A stretch of 64,000 nt of DNA from Chamaelirium japonicum (GCA_947650365.1 CANTAL010000210.1:62001-126000), one strand, 5' to 3'; positions 1 to 15,644 are shown, counted from the stretch's first letter. Made by a program: numbers and translations. The notes: generated from the letters alone by a model not told the origin.

Positions 1-3000
1 GGATCGTACGAATGAATTAGAATGGATCGTACGAATGAATTAGAATAGATCGTTCGAATAAATTAGAATGGATCGTACGAATGAATTAGAATGGATCGTA
101 CGAATGAATTAGAATGGATACATTCGTGCGAATGAATTAGAATGGATCGGACGAATGAATTAGAATGGATCGTACAAATGAATTAGAATGGATCAAATGA
201 ATGAATTAGAATGGTTACATTCATGCGAATGAATTAGAATGAATCGTACGAATGGATTAGAATGGATCGTACGAATGGATTAGAATGGATACAATCGAGC
301 AAATGAATTAGAATGGATCGTACGAATGAATTAGAATTGATCGTACGAATGGATTAGAATGGATCCTACGAATGGATTAGAATGGAAACCTTTGTGCATA
401 TGAATTAGAATGGATCGTACGAATGAATTAGAATGGATCATATTAATGAATTAGAATGGATCGTACGAATGAATTAGAATGGATACATTCGTGCGAATGA
501 ATTAGAATGGATCATGCGAATCCATTAGACTGGATCGTGCGAATGAATAAAAATGGATCATACGAATGAATTAGAATGGATCGTACGAATTAATTAGAAT
601 GGATACATTCGTGCGAATGAATTAGAATGGATTGTATGAATGAATTAGAATGGATCGTACGAATGAATTAGAATGGATCATACAAATTAATTAGAATGGA
701 TCGTACGAATGAATTAGAATGGATCGTACGAATGAACTAGAATGGATCGTACGAATGAACTAGAATGGATCGTACGAATGAACTAGAATGGATACATTCG
801 TGCGAATGAATTAGAATGGATCGTACGAATGAATTGGAATGGATCCTACGAATGAATTAGAATGGATCTTACGAATGAATTAGAATGGATCGTACGAATA
901 AATTAGAATGGATCGTACGAATGAATTAGAATGGATACATTCGTGCGAATGAATTAGAATGGATCGGACGAATGAATTAGAATGGATCGTACGAATGAAT
1001 TAGAATGGATCAAATGAATGAATTAGAATGGTTACATTCATGCGAATGAATTAGAATGGATCGTACGAATGGATTAGAATGGATCATACGAATGGATTAG
1101 AATGGATACATTCGTGCGAATGAATTAGAATGGATTGTATGAATGAATTAGAATGGATCGTACGAATGAATTAGAATGGATCGTATGAGTGAATTTGAAT
1201 GGATACGAAGGAATTAGAATGGATCGTACGAAGGAATTAGAATGGATCATACGAATGAAATAGAATGGATCGTATGAAGGAATTAGAATGGATCGTACGA
1301 AGGAATTTGAATGGATTGTACGAAGGAATTAGAATGGATCGTACGAATGAATTAGAATGGATATAATCATGCAAATGAATTAGAATGGATCGTATGAATG
1401 AATTAGAATGGATCGTTTGAGTGAATTAGAACGGATAGTACGAATGAAGTAGAATGGATCGTATGAATGAATTAGAATGGATACATTCGTGCGAATGAAT
1501 TAGAATGGATCGTATGAATGAATTGGAATAGATTGTGCGAATGAATTAGAATGGATCGTACGAATGAATTAGAATGGATACATTCGTGCGAATAAATTAG
1601 AATGGATTGTATGAATGAATTAGAATGGATCGTACGAATGAATTAGAATGGATCGTACGAATGAATTAGAATAGATTGCGTGAATGAATTAGAATGGATC
1701 GTGGGAATGAAATAGAATGGATACAAATGAATTAGAATGGATCATACGAATGAATTATAATGACGATCCATTCTTACTCATTCGTATGATCCATTCTAAT
1801 TTATTCGCATGAATGTATCCATTCTAATTCATTCGTACGTCTAATTCATTCGTACGGTCCTATCTAATTCATTTGCACAATCCATTCTATTTCATTCATA
1901 CGATCCATTCTTACTCATTCGTATGATCCATTATGGATACATTCGTGCGAATGAATTAGAATGGATCGTACGAATGAATTAGAATGGATCGTACGAATGA
2001 ATTAGAATGGATCGTACGAACGAATTAGAATGGATACATTCGTGCGAATGAATTAGAATGGATACATTCATGCGAAGGAATTAGAATAGATCGTATGAAT
2101 GAATTAGAATGGATCCTATGAATGAATTAGAATGGATCGTGCGAATGAATTAGAATGGATCATACGAATGAATTAGAATGGATCGTGCTAATGAATTAGA
2201 ATTGATCAAACGAATGAATTAGCATGGATCGTGCTAATGAATTAGAATGGAACGTACGAATGAATTAGAATGGATCGTGTGAAAGAATTAGAATGGATTG
2301 TATGAATGAATTAGAATGAATTCGTACGATCCATTCGAATTCATTCGCACGATCCATTCTAATTCATTCATACGATCCATTCTAATTCATTCATACAATC
2401 CATTCTAATTCATTCGTAGGATCCATTCTAATTCATTCGTAGGATCCATTCTAATTCATTCGTACAATCTATTCTATTTCATTCGTACGATCCATTCTTA
2501 CTCATTCGTATGATCCATTCTAATTCATTCGGACGAATGTATCCATTCTAATTTATTCGTACGATCCATTATAATTCATTCGTACGATCCATTCTAATTC
2601 ATTCGTACGATCCATTCTAATTCATTCGTCCGATCCATTCTAATTCATTCGCACGAATGTATCCATTCTAATTCATTCGTACTATCCATTCTAATTCATT
2701 CGTACGATCCATTCTAATTCATTCGTAAGATCCATTCTAATTCATTCGTACGATTCATTCTAATTCATTCGTACGATCCATTCTAATTCATTCGCACGAA
2801 TGTATCCATTCTAGTTCATTCGTACGATCCATTCTAATTCATTCGTATGATCCATTCTAATTCATTCGCACGATCCATTCTAATTCATTCGTACGATTTA
2901 TTCTAATTCATTCGTACGATCCCTTCTAATTCATTTGCACAAATGTATCCATTCTAATTCATTCGTACGATCCATTCTAATTCATTCGCACGATCCATTC

Positions 3001-6000
3001 TAATTCAGTTGTACGATCCATTCTAATTCTTTCACACGATCCATTCTAATTCATTCGTACGATCCATTCTAATTCATTCGCGCGATCCATTCTAATTCAT
3101 TCGTACGATCCATTCTAATTTATTCATACGATCCATTCTAATTCATTCGTACGATCCATTCTAATTCATTCGCACAAATGTATCCATTCTAATTCATTCG
3201 TACGATCCATTCTAATTCATTCGCACGATCCATTCTAATACATTCGTACGATCCATTCTAATTCATTCGCACGATCTGTTCTTATTCATTCGCACAATCC
3301 ATTCTAATTCATTCGCACGAATGTATCCATTCTAATTCATTCGTACGATCCATTCTAATTCATTCGTACGATCCATTCTAATTCATTCATATGATCCATT
3401 CTAATTAATTCGTATGATCCATTCTAATTCATTCGTATGATCCATTCTAATTCATTCGTACGATCCATTCTAATTCACTCATACGATCCATTCTAATACA
3501 TTCATACGATCCATTCTAATTCATTTGCACGAATATATCCATTCTAATTCATTCGTACGATCCATTCTAATTCCTTCGTACGATCCATTCTAATTCATTC
3601 GTACGATCTATTCTAATTCATTTGTACGATCCATTCTAATTCATTCGTACTATCCATTCTAATTCCTTCGTACGATCCATTCTAATTCATTCGTACGATC
3701 CATTCTAATTCATTCGTACAATCTATTCTAATTCAATCGTACGAATGGATACATTCGTGTGAATGAATTAGAATGGATCGTACGAATGAGTAAGAATGGC
3801 TCGTACGAATGAAATAGAATGGATTGCACGAATGAATTAGAATGGATCGTACGAATGAATTAGAGTGGATCGTGTGAAAGAATTAGAATGGATTGTATGA
3901 ATGAATTAGAATGGATCGTACGAATGAATTAGAATGGATCGTACGAAGGAATTAGAATGGATCGTACGAATGAATTAGAATGGATCGTACGAATGAATTA
4001 GAATAGATCGTACGAATGAATTAGAATGGATATATTCGTGCAAATGACTTAGAATGGATCGTATGAATGTATTAGAATGGATCGTATGAGTGAATTAGAA
4101 TGGATCGTACTAATGAATTAGAATGGATCGTATGAATGAATTAGAATGGATACATTCGTGTGAATGAATTAGAATGGATCGTATGAATGAATTAGAATAG
4201 ATATTATGAATGAATTAGAACTGATCGTACGAATGAATTAGAATGGATACATTCATGCGAATGAATTAGAATGGATCGTACGAATGAATTAGTATGGATC
4301 GCATGAGTGAATTAGAATGGATACGAAGGAATTAGAATGGATCGTACGAAGGAATTAGAATGGATCATACGAATGAAACAGAATGGATCGTACGAAGGAA
4401 TTAGAATGGATCGTACGAAGGAATTAGAATGGATCGTACGAATGAATTAGAATGGATATATTCGTGCAAATGAATTAGAATGGATCGTATGAATGAATTA
4501 GAATGCATCGTATGAGTGAATTAGAACGGATAGTACGAATGAAGTAGAATGGATCGTATGAATGAATTAGAATGGATACATTCGTGCGAATGAATTAGAA
4601 TGGTCGTATGAATGAATTAGAATAGATTGTGCGAATGAATTAGAATGGATCGTACGAATGAATTAGAATGGATACATTCGTGCGAATAAATTAGAATGGA
4701 TTGTATGAATGAATTAGAATGGATCGTACAAATGAATTAGAATGGATCGTACGAATGAATTAGAATAGATTGCACGCGAATGAATTAGGATGGACCGTAC
4801 GAATGAATTAGAATGGATTGTACGAAGGAATTAGAATGGATCGTACGAATGAATTAGAATGGATCGTACAAATGAATTAGAATGGATCGTACGAAGGAAT
4901 TAGAATGGATCGTACGAATGAATTAGAATGGATCGTACGATTGAATTAGAATGGATCATACGAATGAGTAAGAATGGATCGTATGAATCAATTAGATTGG
5001 ATCGTACGATCCATTCTAATTCATTAGCATGGATCGTGCTAATGAATTAGAATGGAATATACGAATGAATTAGAATGGATTGTAGAATGGATCGTACGAA
5101 TGAATTAGAATGAATTAGAATTGATCGTACAATTGAATAAGAATAGATCATAGGAATGAATTAGAATGGATCGTGCAAATGAATTAGAATAGATACATTC
5201 GTGTGAATGAATTAGAATGGATCGTGCGAATGAATTAGAATGGATCGTACGAATGAATTAGAATGGATCGTACGAATGGATTAGAATGGATCCTACGAAT
5301 GGATTAGAATGGATACCTTTGTGCATATGAATTAGAATGGATCGTACGAATGAATTAGAATGGATCATATTAATGAATTAGAATGGATCGTACGAATGAA
5401 TTAGAATGAATACATTCGTGCACGATCTATTCTAATTCATTCGCACGAATGTATCCATTCTAATTCATTCGTACGATCCATTCTAATTCATTAATATGAT
5501 CCATTCTAATTCATTCGTACGATCCATTCTAATTCATATGCATAAAGGTGTCCATTCTAATTCATTCGTACGATCCATTCTAATTCAGGATCGTACGAAT
5601 GAACTAGAATGGATCCATTCGTAAGAATGAACTCTAATTCATTCGTACAATCCATTCTAATTCAGGATCGTACGAATGAACTCTAATTCATTCGTACAAT
5701 CCATTCTAATTCATTCGTAAGATCCATTCTAATTCATTCGTACGATCCATTCTAATTCATTCGTACGATCCATTCTAATTCATTCGCACGAATGTATCCA
5801 TTCTAGTTCATTCGTACGATCCATTCTAATTCATTCCTATGATCCATTCTAATTCATTCGTACGATCCATTCTAATTCATTCGTACGATCCAATCTAATT
5901 CATTCGTCCGATCCATTCTAATTCATTCGCACGAATGTATCCATTCTAATTCATTCGTACGATCCATTCTAATTCATTCGTACGATCCATTCTAATTCAT

Positions 6001-8369
6001 TCGTAAGATCCATTCTAATTCATTCGTACGATCCATTCTAATTCATTCGTACGATCCATTCTAATTCATTCGCACGAATGTATCCATTCTAGTTCATTCG
6101 TACGATCCATTCTATTTCATTCGTACGATCCATTCAAATTCATTCGCACGATCCATTCTAATTCATTCGTATGATCCATTCTAATTCATTCATACGATCC
6201 ATTCTAATTCATTCGTACGATCCATTCTAATTCATTCGCACAAATGTATCCATTCTAATTCATTCATACGATCCATTCTAATTCATTCGCACGATCCATT
6301 CTAATTCATTCCTACGATCCATTCTAATTCATTAGCACGATCTGTTCTTATTCATTCGCATAATCCATTCTAATTCATTCGCACGAATGTATCCATTCTA
6401 ATTCATTCATACGATCCATTCTAATTCATTCGTACGATCCATTCTAATTCATTCATACGATCCATTCTAATTCATTCGTATGATCCATTCTAATTAATTC
6501 GTATGATCCATTCTAATTCATTCGTACGATCCATTCTAATTCATTCATACAATCCATTCTAATTCATTCGCACGAATGTATCCATTCTAATTAATTCGTA
6601 CGATCCATTCTAATTCATTTGTATGATCTATTCTTATTCATTCGCACGATCCAGTCTAATTGATTCGCACGATCCATTCTAATTCATTCGCACGAATGTA
6701 TCCATTCTAATTCATTCATACGATCCATTCTAATTCATTTGCACGAATATATCCATTCTAATTCATTCGTACGATCCACTCTAATTCCTTCGTACGATCC
6801 ATTCTAATTCATTCGTACGATCTATTCTAATTCATTCGTACGATCCATTCTAATTCATTCGTACGATCCATTCTAATTCATTCGTACGATCCATTCTAAT
6901 TCATTCGTACGATCCATTCTAATTCATTCATACAATCCATTCTAATTCTTTCACACGATCCATTCAAATTCATTCGTACGATCCATTCTAATTCATTCGT
7001 GCAATCCATTATATTTCATTCGTACGATCCATTCTTACTCATTCGTACGATCCATTCTAATTCATTCATACGATCCAGTCGAATTCATTCGTACGATCCA
7101 TTCTAATTCATTCGCACGAATGTATCCATTCTAATTCATTCGTACGATCCATTCTAATTCATTCGCACGATCCATTCTAATTCATTCGTACGATCCATTC
7201 TAATTCATTCGCACGATCTGTTCTTATTCATTCGCACAATCCATTCTAATTCATTCGCATGAATGTATCCATTCTAATTCATTCATACGATCCATTCTAA
7301 TTCATTCGTACGATCCATTGTAATTCACTCATACGATCCATTCTAATACATTCATACGATCCATTCTAATTCATTTGCACGAATATATCCATTCTAATTC
7401 ATTCGTACGATCCATTCTAATTCCTTCGTACGATCCATTCTAATTCATTCGTACGATCTATTCTAATTCATTCGTACGATCCATTCTAATTCATTCGTAC
7501 GATCCATTCTAATTCATTCGTACAATCCATTCTAATTCATTCGTACGAATGGATACATTCGTGTGAATGAATTAGAATGGATCGTACGATCGTGTGAAAG
7601 AATTAGAATGGATTGTATGAATGAATTAGAATGGATCGTATGAATGAATTAGAATGGATCTTACGAATGAATTAGAATGGATCGTACGAATGAATTAGAA
7701 TGGATCGTACGAATGAATTAGAATGGATACATTCGTGCGAATGAATTAGAATGGATCGAGCACGAATGTATGCATTCTAATTCATTCGTACGATCCATTC
7801 TAATTCATTAATATGATCCATTCTAATTCATTCGTACGATCCATTCTAATTCATATGCACAAAGGTATCTATTCTAATCCATTCGTAGGATCCATTCTAA
7901 TCCATTCGTACGATCCATTCTAATTCATTCGTACGATCCATTTAATTCTTTCGCACGAATGTATCCATTCTAATCCATTCGTACGATCCATTCTAATCCA
8001 TTCGTACGATCCATTCTAATTCATTCGCATGAATGTAACCATTCTAATTCATTCATTTGATCCATTCTAATTCATTCGTACGATCCATTCTAATTCATTC
8101 GTCCGATCCATTCTAATTCATTCGCACGATCCATTCTAATTCATTCATTTGATCCATTCTAATTCAAATGAATGAATTAGAATGGTTACATTCATGCGAA
8201 TGAATTAGAATGGATCGTACGAATGGATTAGAATGGATCGTACGAATGGATTAGAATGGATACATTCGGGCGAATGAATTAGAATGGATCGTACGAATGA
8301 ATTAGAATGGATCGTACGAATGAATTAGAATGGATCATACGAATGGATTAGAATGGATCCTACGAATGG

Positions 8370-10150
8370 ATTAGAATGGATACCTTTGTGCATATGAATT
8401 AGAATGGATCGTACGAATGAATTAGAATGGATCATATTAATGAATTAGAATGGATCGTACGAATGAATTAGAATGGATACATTCGTGCGAATGAATTAGA
8501 ATGGATCGTGCGAATCCATTAGACTGGATCGTGCGAATGAATAAGAATGGATCATACGAATGAATTAGAATGGATCGTACGAATTAATTAGAATGGATAC
8601 ATTCGTGCGAATGAATTAGAATGGATTGTATGAATGAATTAGAATGGATCGTACGAATGAATTAGAATGGATCATACGAATTAATTAGAATGGATCATAC
8701 GAATGAATTAGAATGGATCGTACGAATGAATTAGAATGGATCGTACGAATGAACTAGAATGGATCGTACGAATGAACTAGAATGGATACATTCGTACGAA
8801 TGAATTAGAATGGATCGTATGAATGAATTAGAATGGATCGTATGAATGAATTAGAATGGATCTTACGAATGAATTAGAATGGATCGTACGAACGAATTAG
8901 AATGGATCGTACGAATGAATTAGAATGGATACATTCGTGCGAATGAATTAGAATGGATCGGACGAATGAATTAGAATGGATCGTACGAATGAATTAGAAT
9001 GGATCAAATGAATGTGTTAGAATGGTTATATTCATGCGAATAAATTAGAATGGATCGTACGAATGGATTAGAATGGACCGTACGAATGGATTAGAATGGA
9101 TACATTCGTGCGAATGAATTAGAATAGATTGTATGAATGAATTAGAATGGATCGTACGAATAAATTAGAATGGACCGTATGAGTGAATTAGAATGGATAC
9201 GAAGGAATTAGAATAGATCGTACGAAGGAATTAGAATGGATCATACGAATGAAATAGAATGGATCGTACGAAGGAATTAGAATGGATCGTACGAAGGAAT
9301 TAGAATGGATCGTACGAATGAATTAGAATGGATATATTCGTGCAAATGAATTAGAATGGATCGTATGAATGAATTAGAATGGTTCGTATGAGTGAATTAG
9401 AACGGATAGTACGAATGAAGTAGAATGGACCATATGAATGAATTAGAATGGATACATTCGTGCGAATGAATTAGAATGGATCGTATGAATGAATTAGAAT
9501 AGATTATGCGAATGAATTAGAATGGATCGTACGAATGAATTAGAATGGATACATTCGTGCGAATAAATTAGAATGGATTGTATGAATGAATTAGAATGGA
9601 TCGTACGAATGAATTAGAATGGATCGTACGAATGAATTAGAATAGATTGCGCGAATGAATTAGAATGGATCGTGCGAATGAAATAGAATGGATACAAATG
9701 AATTAGAATGGATCATACAAATGAATTAGAATGACGATCCATTCTTACTCATTCGTATAATCCATTCTAATTTATTCGCACGAATGTATCCATTCTAATT
9801 CATTCGTACGTCTAATTCATTCGTACGGTCCATTCTAATTCATTCGCACAATCCATTCTATTTCATTCGTACGATCCATTCTTACTCATTCGTATGATCC
9901 ATTATGGATACATTCGTGCGAATGAATTAGAATGGATCATACGAATGAGTAAGAATGGATCGTACGAATAAAATAGAATGGATTGTGCGAATGATTTAGA
10001 ATGGATCGTACGAATGAATTAGAATGGATCGTGTGAAAGAATTAGAATGGATTGTATGATTGAATTCGAATAGATCGTATGAATGAATTAGAATGGATCG
10101 TACGAATGAATTAGAATGGATCGTACGAATGAATTAGAATGGATACATTC
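8370..10150. repeat. Higher-order satellite segment, copy 1 (partner at 49730)
   Basis: The order of variant monomers here matches 49730-51510 at a constant offset of 41,360 bp. Shared markers are the rare monomer with CCTTTGTGCATATG (8379 and 49739), the F-to-R junction at 9734 and 51094, and the R-to-F junction at 9905 and 51265. A third copy lies at about 375-2000, with the matching junctions at 1754 and 1932. The offset between that copy and this one is about 7.98-8.0 kb. Confidence 0.85.
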
Positions 10151-13100
10151 GTGCGAATGAATTAGAATGGATCGTACAAATGAATTAGAATGGATCGTAC
10201 GAATGAATTAGAATGGATCGTACGAATGGATTAGAGTGAATCCTACGAATGAATTAGAATGGATACATTTGTGCGAATGAATTAGAATGGATTGTGCGAA
10301 TGAATAAGAACAGATCGTGCGAATGAATTAGAATAGATCGTACGAATGAATTAGAATGGATCGTGCGAATGAATTAGAATGGATCGTACGAATGAATTAG
10401 AATGGATACATTTGTGCGAATGAATTAGAATGGATCGTACAAATGAATTAGAATGGATCGTACGAATGAATTAGAATAGATTGTGCGAATGAATTAGAAT
10501 GGAGCGTACTAATGAATTAGAATGGATCGTACGAATGAATTAGAATGGATCATACGAATGAGTAAGAATGGTTCGTACGAATGAATTAGAATGGATCGTA
10601 CGAATGAATTAGAATGGATCGTACGAATAAATTAGAATGGATACATTCGTCCGAATGAATTAGAATGGATTATACGAATGAGTAAGAATGGATCGTACGA
10701 ATGAAATAGAATAGATTATACGAATGAATTAGAATGGATCGTACGAATGAATTAGAATGGATCGTACGAATGAATTAGAATGGATCATACGAATGAATTA
10801 GAATGGATCATACGAATGAGTAAGAATGGATCGTACGAATGAAATAGAATGGATTGTACGAATGAATTAGAATGGATACATTCGTGCGAATGAATTAGAA
10901 TGGATCGTACGAATGAATTAGAATGGATCGTACGAATGAATTAGAATGCATCGTACGAAAGAATTAGAATGGATATATTCGTGCGAATGAATTAGAATGG
11001 ATCATACGAATGAATTAGACTGGATCGTACGAATGAATTTGAATGGATACATTTGTGCGAATGAATCTAAATGGATTGTATGAATGAATTACAATGGATC
11101 GTACGAATGAATTAGAATGGATCGTACGAATGAATTAGAATAGCTCATACGAATGAATTAGAATGAATCGTATGAATGAATTAGAATGGTTACATTCGTG
11201 CGAATGAATTAGAAAAGATCGTACGAATGAATTAGAATGGATCGTACAAATAAATTAGAATGGATCGTGGGAATGAATTAGAATTAATCGTACAAATGAA
11301 TTAGAATGGATCCACCGAATGAGTTAGAATGGATCAAACGAATGAATTAGAATGGATTGTACGAATGAATTAGAATGGATTGTGCGAATGAATTAGAATG
11401 GATCGTATGAATGAATAAGAATGGATCGTACGAATGAATTAGAATGGATCGTGCGAATAAATTAGCATGAATCATACGAATGTATTAGAATGGATCGTAC
11501 GAATGAATTAGAATGGATCGTACGAATGAATTAGAATGGATCGTGTGAAAGAATTAGAATGGATCGTACAAATGAATTAGAATGTATCGTGCGAATGAAT
11601 TAGAATAGATCGTACGAATGAATTAGAATGGATCGTACGAAGGAATTAGAATGGATCATACGAATGAATTAGAATGGATATATTCGTGCAAATGAATTAG
11701 AATGGATCATACGAATGAGTAAGAATTGATCGTACGAATGAAATAGAATAGATTGTACGAATGAATTAGAATGGATCCTACGAATGAATTAGAATAGATC
11801 GTGTGAAAGAATTAGAATGGATTGTATGAATGAATTAGAATGGATCGTACGAATGAATAAGAATGGATCGTACGAAGGAATTAGAATGGATCGTGCGAAT
11901 GAATTAGAATGGATCGTACGAATGAATTAGAATAGATCGTACGAATGAATTAGAATGGATCGTACGATGGAATTACAATGGATCGTACGAATGAATTAGA
12001 ATGGATATATTCGTGCAAATGAATTAGTATGGATCGTATGAATGTATTAGAATGGATCGTACGAATGAATTAGAATGGATCGTGTGAAAGAATTAGAATG
12101 GATCGTACGAATGAATTAGAATGGATCGTGCGAATGAATTAGAATGGATCGTACAATTGAATTAGAATGGATACATTTGTGCGAATGAATTAGAATGGAT
12201 CGTACGAATGAATTAGAATGGATCGAATGAATGAATTAGAATGGATACATTCGTGCGAATGAATTAGAATGGATCGGACGAATAAATTAGAATGGATTGT
12301 ACGAATGAATTAGAATGGATCAAATGAATAGAATGGTTACATTCATGTGAATGAATTAGAATGGATCGTACGAATGGATTAGAATGGATCGTACGGATGG
12401 ATTAGAATGGATACATTCGAGCGAATGAATTAGAATAGATCGTACGAATGAATTAGAATGGATCGTATGAATGGATCCTACGAATGGATTAGAATGGATA
12501 CCTTTGTGCATATGAATTAGAATGGATCGTATGAATGAATTAGAATGGATCATATTAATGAATTAGAATGGATCGTACGAATGAATTAGAATGGATACAT
12601 TCGTGCACGATCCATTCTAATTCATTCGCACGAATGTATCCATTCTAATTCATTCGTACGATCCATTCTAATTCATTCGTACGATCCATTCTAATTCATT
12701 CGTACGATCCATTCTAATTCATTCGTATGATCCACTAATTCATTCATACAATCCATTCTAATTCTTTCACACGATCGTACGATCCATTCTAATTCATTCA
12801 CACAAATGTATCCATTTGTACGAATGAATTAGAATAGATCGTACGAATGAATTAGAATGGATCGTACGAATGAATTAGAATGGATCGTACGAAGGAATTA
12901 GAATGGATCGTACGAATGAATTAGAATGGATCGTACGAATGAATTAGAATAGATCGTACGAATGAATTAGAATGGATCGTACGAAGGAATTAGAATGGAT
13001 CGTACGAATGAATTAGAATGGATATATTCGTGCAAATGAATTAGAATGGATCGTATGAATGTATTAGAATGGATCGTATGAGTGAATTAGAATGGATCGT

Positions 13101-14854
13101 ACGAATGAATTAGAATGGATCGTATGAATGAATTAGAATGGATACATTCGTGCGAATGAATTAGAATGGATTGTGCGAATGAATAAGAACAGATCGTGCG
13201 AATGAATTAGAATGGATCGTACGAATGAATTAGAATGGATCGTGCGAATGAATTAGAATTGATCGTACGAATGAATTAGAATGGATACATTTGTGCGAAT
13301 GAATTAGAATGGATCGTACGAATGAATTAGACTGGTTCGTATGAATGAATTAGAATGGATCGTACGAATGAGTAAGAATGGATCGTACGAATGAAATAGA
13401 ATGGATTGCACGAATGAATTAGAATGGATCGTACGAATGAATTAGAATGGATCGTGTGAAAGAATTAGAATGGATCGTACGAATGAATTAGAATGGATCG
13501 TACGAAGGAATTAGAATGGATCGTACGAATGAATTAGAATGGATCGTACGAATGAATTAGAATAGATCGTACGAATGAATTAGAATGGATCGTACGAAGG
13601 AATTAGAATGGATATATTCATGCAAATGAATTAGAATGGATCGTATGAATGTATTAGAATGGATCGTATGAGTGAATTAGAATGGATCGTACGAATGAAT
13701 TAGAATGGATCGTATGAATGAATTAGAATGGATACATTCGTGTGAATGAATTAGAATGGATCGTGCGAATCACTTAGACTGGATCGTGCGAATGAATAGG
13801 AATAGATCATATGAATGAATTAGAATGGATCGTACGAATTAATTAGAATGGATACATTCGTGCGAATGAATTAGAATGGATTGTATGAATGAATTAGAAT
13901 AGATCGTACGAATGAATTAGAATGGATCATACGAATTAATTAGAATGGATCATACGAATGAATTAGAATGGATCATACGAATGAATTAGAATGGATCGTA
14001 CGAATGAATTAGAATGGATACATTCGTGCGAATGAATTAGAATGGATTGTGCGAATGAATAATAACAGATCGTGCGAATGAATTAGAATGGATCGAAAGA
14101 ATGAATTAGAATGGATCATGCGAATGAATTAGAATGGATACATTTGTGCGAATGAATTAGAATGGATCGTACGAATGAATTAGAATGGATCGTACGAATG
14201 AATTAGAATGGATCATACAAATGAATTAGGATGGATCGTACGAATGAACTAGAATTGATACATTCGTGCGAATGAATTAGAGTGGATCGTACGAATGAAT
14301 TAGAATGGATCGTTCGAATGAATTAGAATGGATCTTACGAATGAATTAGAATGGATCGTACGATTGAATTAGAATGGATCGTACGAATGAATTAGAATGG
14401 ATACATTCGTGCGAATGAATTAGAATGGATCGGACGAATGAATTTGAATGGATCGTACGAATGAATTAGAATGGATCGTACGAATGAATTAGAATGGATC
14501 GTACGAATAAATTAGAATGGATACATTCGTCCGAATGAATTAGAATGGATCATACGAATGAGTAAGAATGGATCGTACGAATAAAATAGAATAGATTGTA
14601 CGAATGAATTAGAATGGATCCTACGAATGAATTAGAATGGATCGTGTGAAAGAATTAGAATGGATTGTATGAATGAATTTGAATGGATCGTATGAATGAA
14701 TTAGAATGGATCGTGCGAATGAATTCGAATGGATTGTACGAATTCATTCTAATTCATTCATACAATTCATTCTAATTCTTTCACACGATCTATTCTAATT
14801 CATTCGTAGGATCCATTCTAATTCATTCGTACAATCTATTCTATTTCATTCGTA

Positions 14855-14859
14855 CGATC
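14855..14859. repeat. Target site duplication, left copy (CGATC)
   Basis: Five bases immediately before the LTR start TGTTGG. They match the five bases after the 3' LTR (27944-27948). A 5-bp duplication is usual for Ty3/gypsy integrases. It lies in a reverse-orientation satellite monomer, within the CGTACGATCC part. Confidence 0.95.
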
Positions 14860-14912
14860 TGTTGGGGGTAGCTGAAATCTGCCCTGGAGTTCGCACCCCC
14901 CCTCCGCGCTCA

Positions 14913-15292
14913 CCAAATCACCTTGACAGGGAGCGAGATCCACATTGGGCTGAAGGGGCCTTAGGCTAAAAGCTCGCTCAGGAGCTCGCCCAAGCTCACG
15001 CAGGAGTTCACTGGAGATGGCAGTGGGAGTTAGACCGTCATGCATATAAAGATACCGGCACCACAAACGCCCCTAGCTCATGCAGGAGCTCGCCCAAGCT
15101 CGCGCAGGAGCTCGCCCAAGTTCGCCCTTGCCTGTGGATCTCATAGACCCCAGGATTCCAAGGGGTGGGGAACTCGCCCAGGAGCTCGCCCACCCCCCCA
15201 TGCTAACCAAATCACCTTGACAGGGAGCGAGCTCCATATTGGGCCGAAGGGGCCTTAGGCAAAGAGCTCGCTCAGGAGCTCGCCCAAGCTCG
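14913..15292 (+). repeat. Internal LTR duplication and GAGCTCGCC mini-repeats (5' LTR)
   Basis: A stretch of about 82 bp starting CCAAATCACCTTGACAGGG occurs at 14913 and again at 15207, 294 bp apart within the same LTR. Each copy ends in 22-bp mini-repeats of the type AGCTCGCTCAGG-AGCTCGCCCA. More mini-repeats lie at 15076-15125 and 15172-15190. In the 3' LTR the same places carry one and three extra 22-bp units. Confidence 0.85.
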
Positions 15293-15605
15293 CCAGAACT
15301 CCCCAGTTTATCGAAGAGGTCGCTCCCGCGAGGTCCGACTCTTGATAGATATGGAAGAGAAGGCGGAGCAATGGAGGGCGAGCTCGCCCTGGCTTCCCAC
15401 CGGAGGTCGCCCACATTGCACGAAGATCTCCCAGACTTGAATATTCCAGAATAGCCACCTAGCAGCAACAAGAAAGATGCTCTCCCCCACTCAAACCGCC
15501 TGGCAGGCTCGACGACAAAGAATGTCAGGGACGCGAGTACCAAGGACTGTCAGAGACCCACGCGAGCCAGAACGTGGGGGTCTAGAAGTCTCTGGAAAGA
15601 ATCTC

Positions 15606-15644
15606 CACGTGTCGGGCCGCGGTAGGTCGCCAATGTCTATAAAT
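15606..15644 (+). promoter_or_regulatory. LTR promoter: G-box and TATA box
   Basis: CACGTG at 15606-15611 is followed by TATAAAT at 15638-15644, then about 195 bp of R/U5-like sequence to the LTR end. A second TATAAA at 15045-15050 lies further upstream, but without the G-box. Transcription start is probably about 30 bp after 15638. This is a motif-based inference. Confidence 0.6.

Larger units (their letters stand above)
1..14859. repeat. Left satellite array, 23/28-bp monomers in mixed orientation
   Basis: This is tandem satellite with no gene. Each monomer has a conserved half GAATGAATTAGAAT followed by GGATCGTAC (23 bp) or by GGATACATTCGTGC (28 bp). Counting from base 1, the second monomer starts at base 24. 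Monomer variants differ mostly at the CG positions. Calling the orientation of base 1 forward (F) and its complement R, the approximate map is: F 1-1753, R to 1932, F to 2319, R to 3738, F to 5005, a single R monomer to 5027, F to 5420, R to 7548 (with tiny flips at 5587-5680), F to 7760, R to 8166, F to 9733, R to 9905, F to 12607, R to 12815, F to 14740, R to 14859. Open frames here are short and made only of the repeat. Centromeric, subtelomeric or knob location cannot be told from sequence alone. Confidence 0.97.

Noticed and set aside
1-1750. Telomere-like or transposon-end repeats
   Set aside because: The monomer does not contain the plant telomere heptamer TTTAGGG, and no terminal structure is present.
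12356-12553. Open frame of 65 codons in the left satellite, minus strand
   Set aside because: It is the satellite monomer translated (repeating IHSNSFVRSI-like words) with no other content; chance open frame.
1-14859. Regular short repeats with short variable parts could suggest a CRISPR array
   Set aside because: There are no unique spacers; both halves of the unit are repeated, the unit is 23/28 bp, the strand flips, and the context is a plant retrotransposon.
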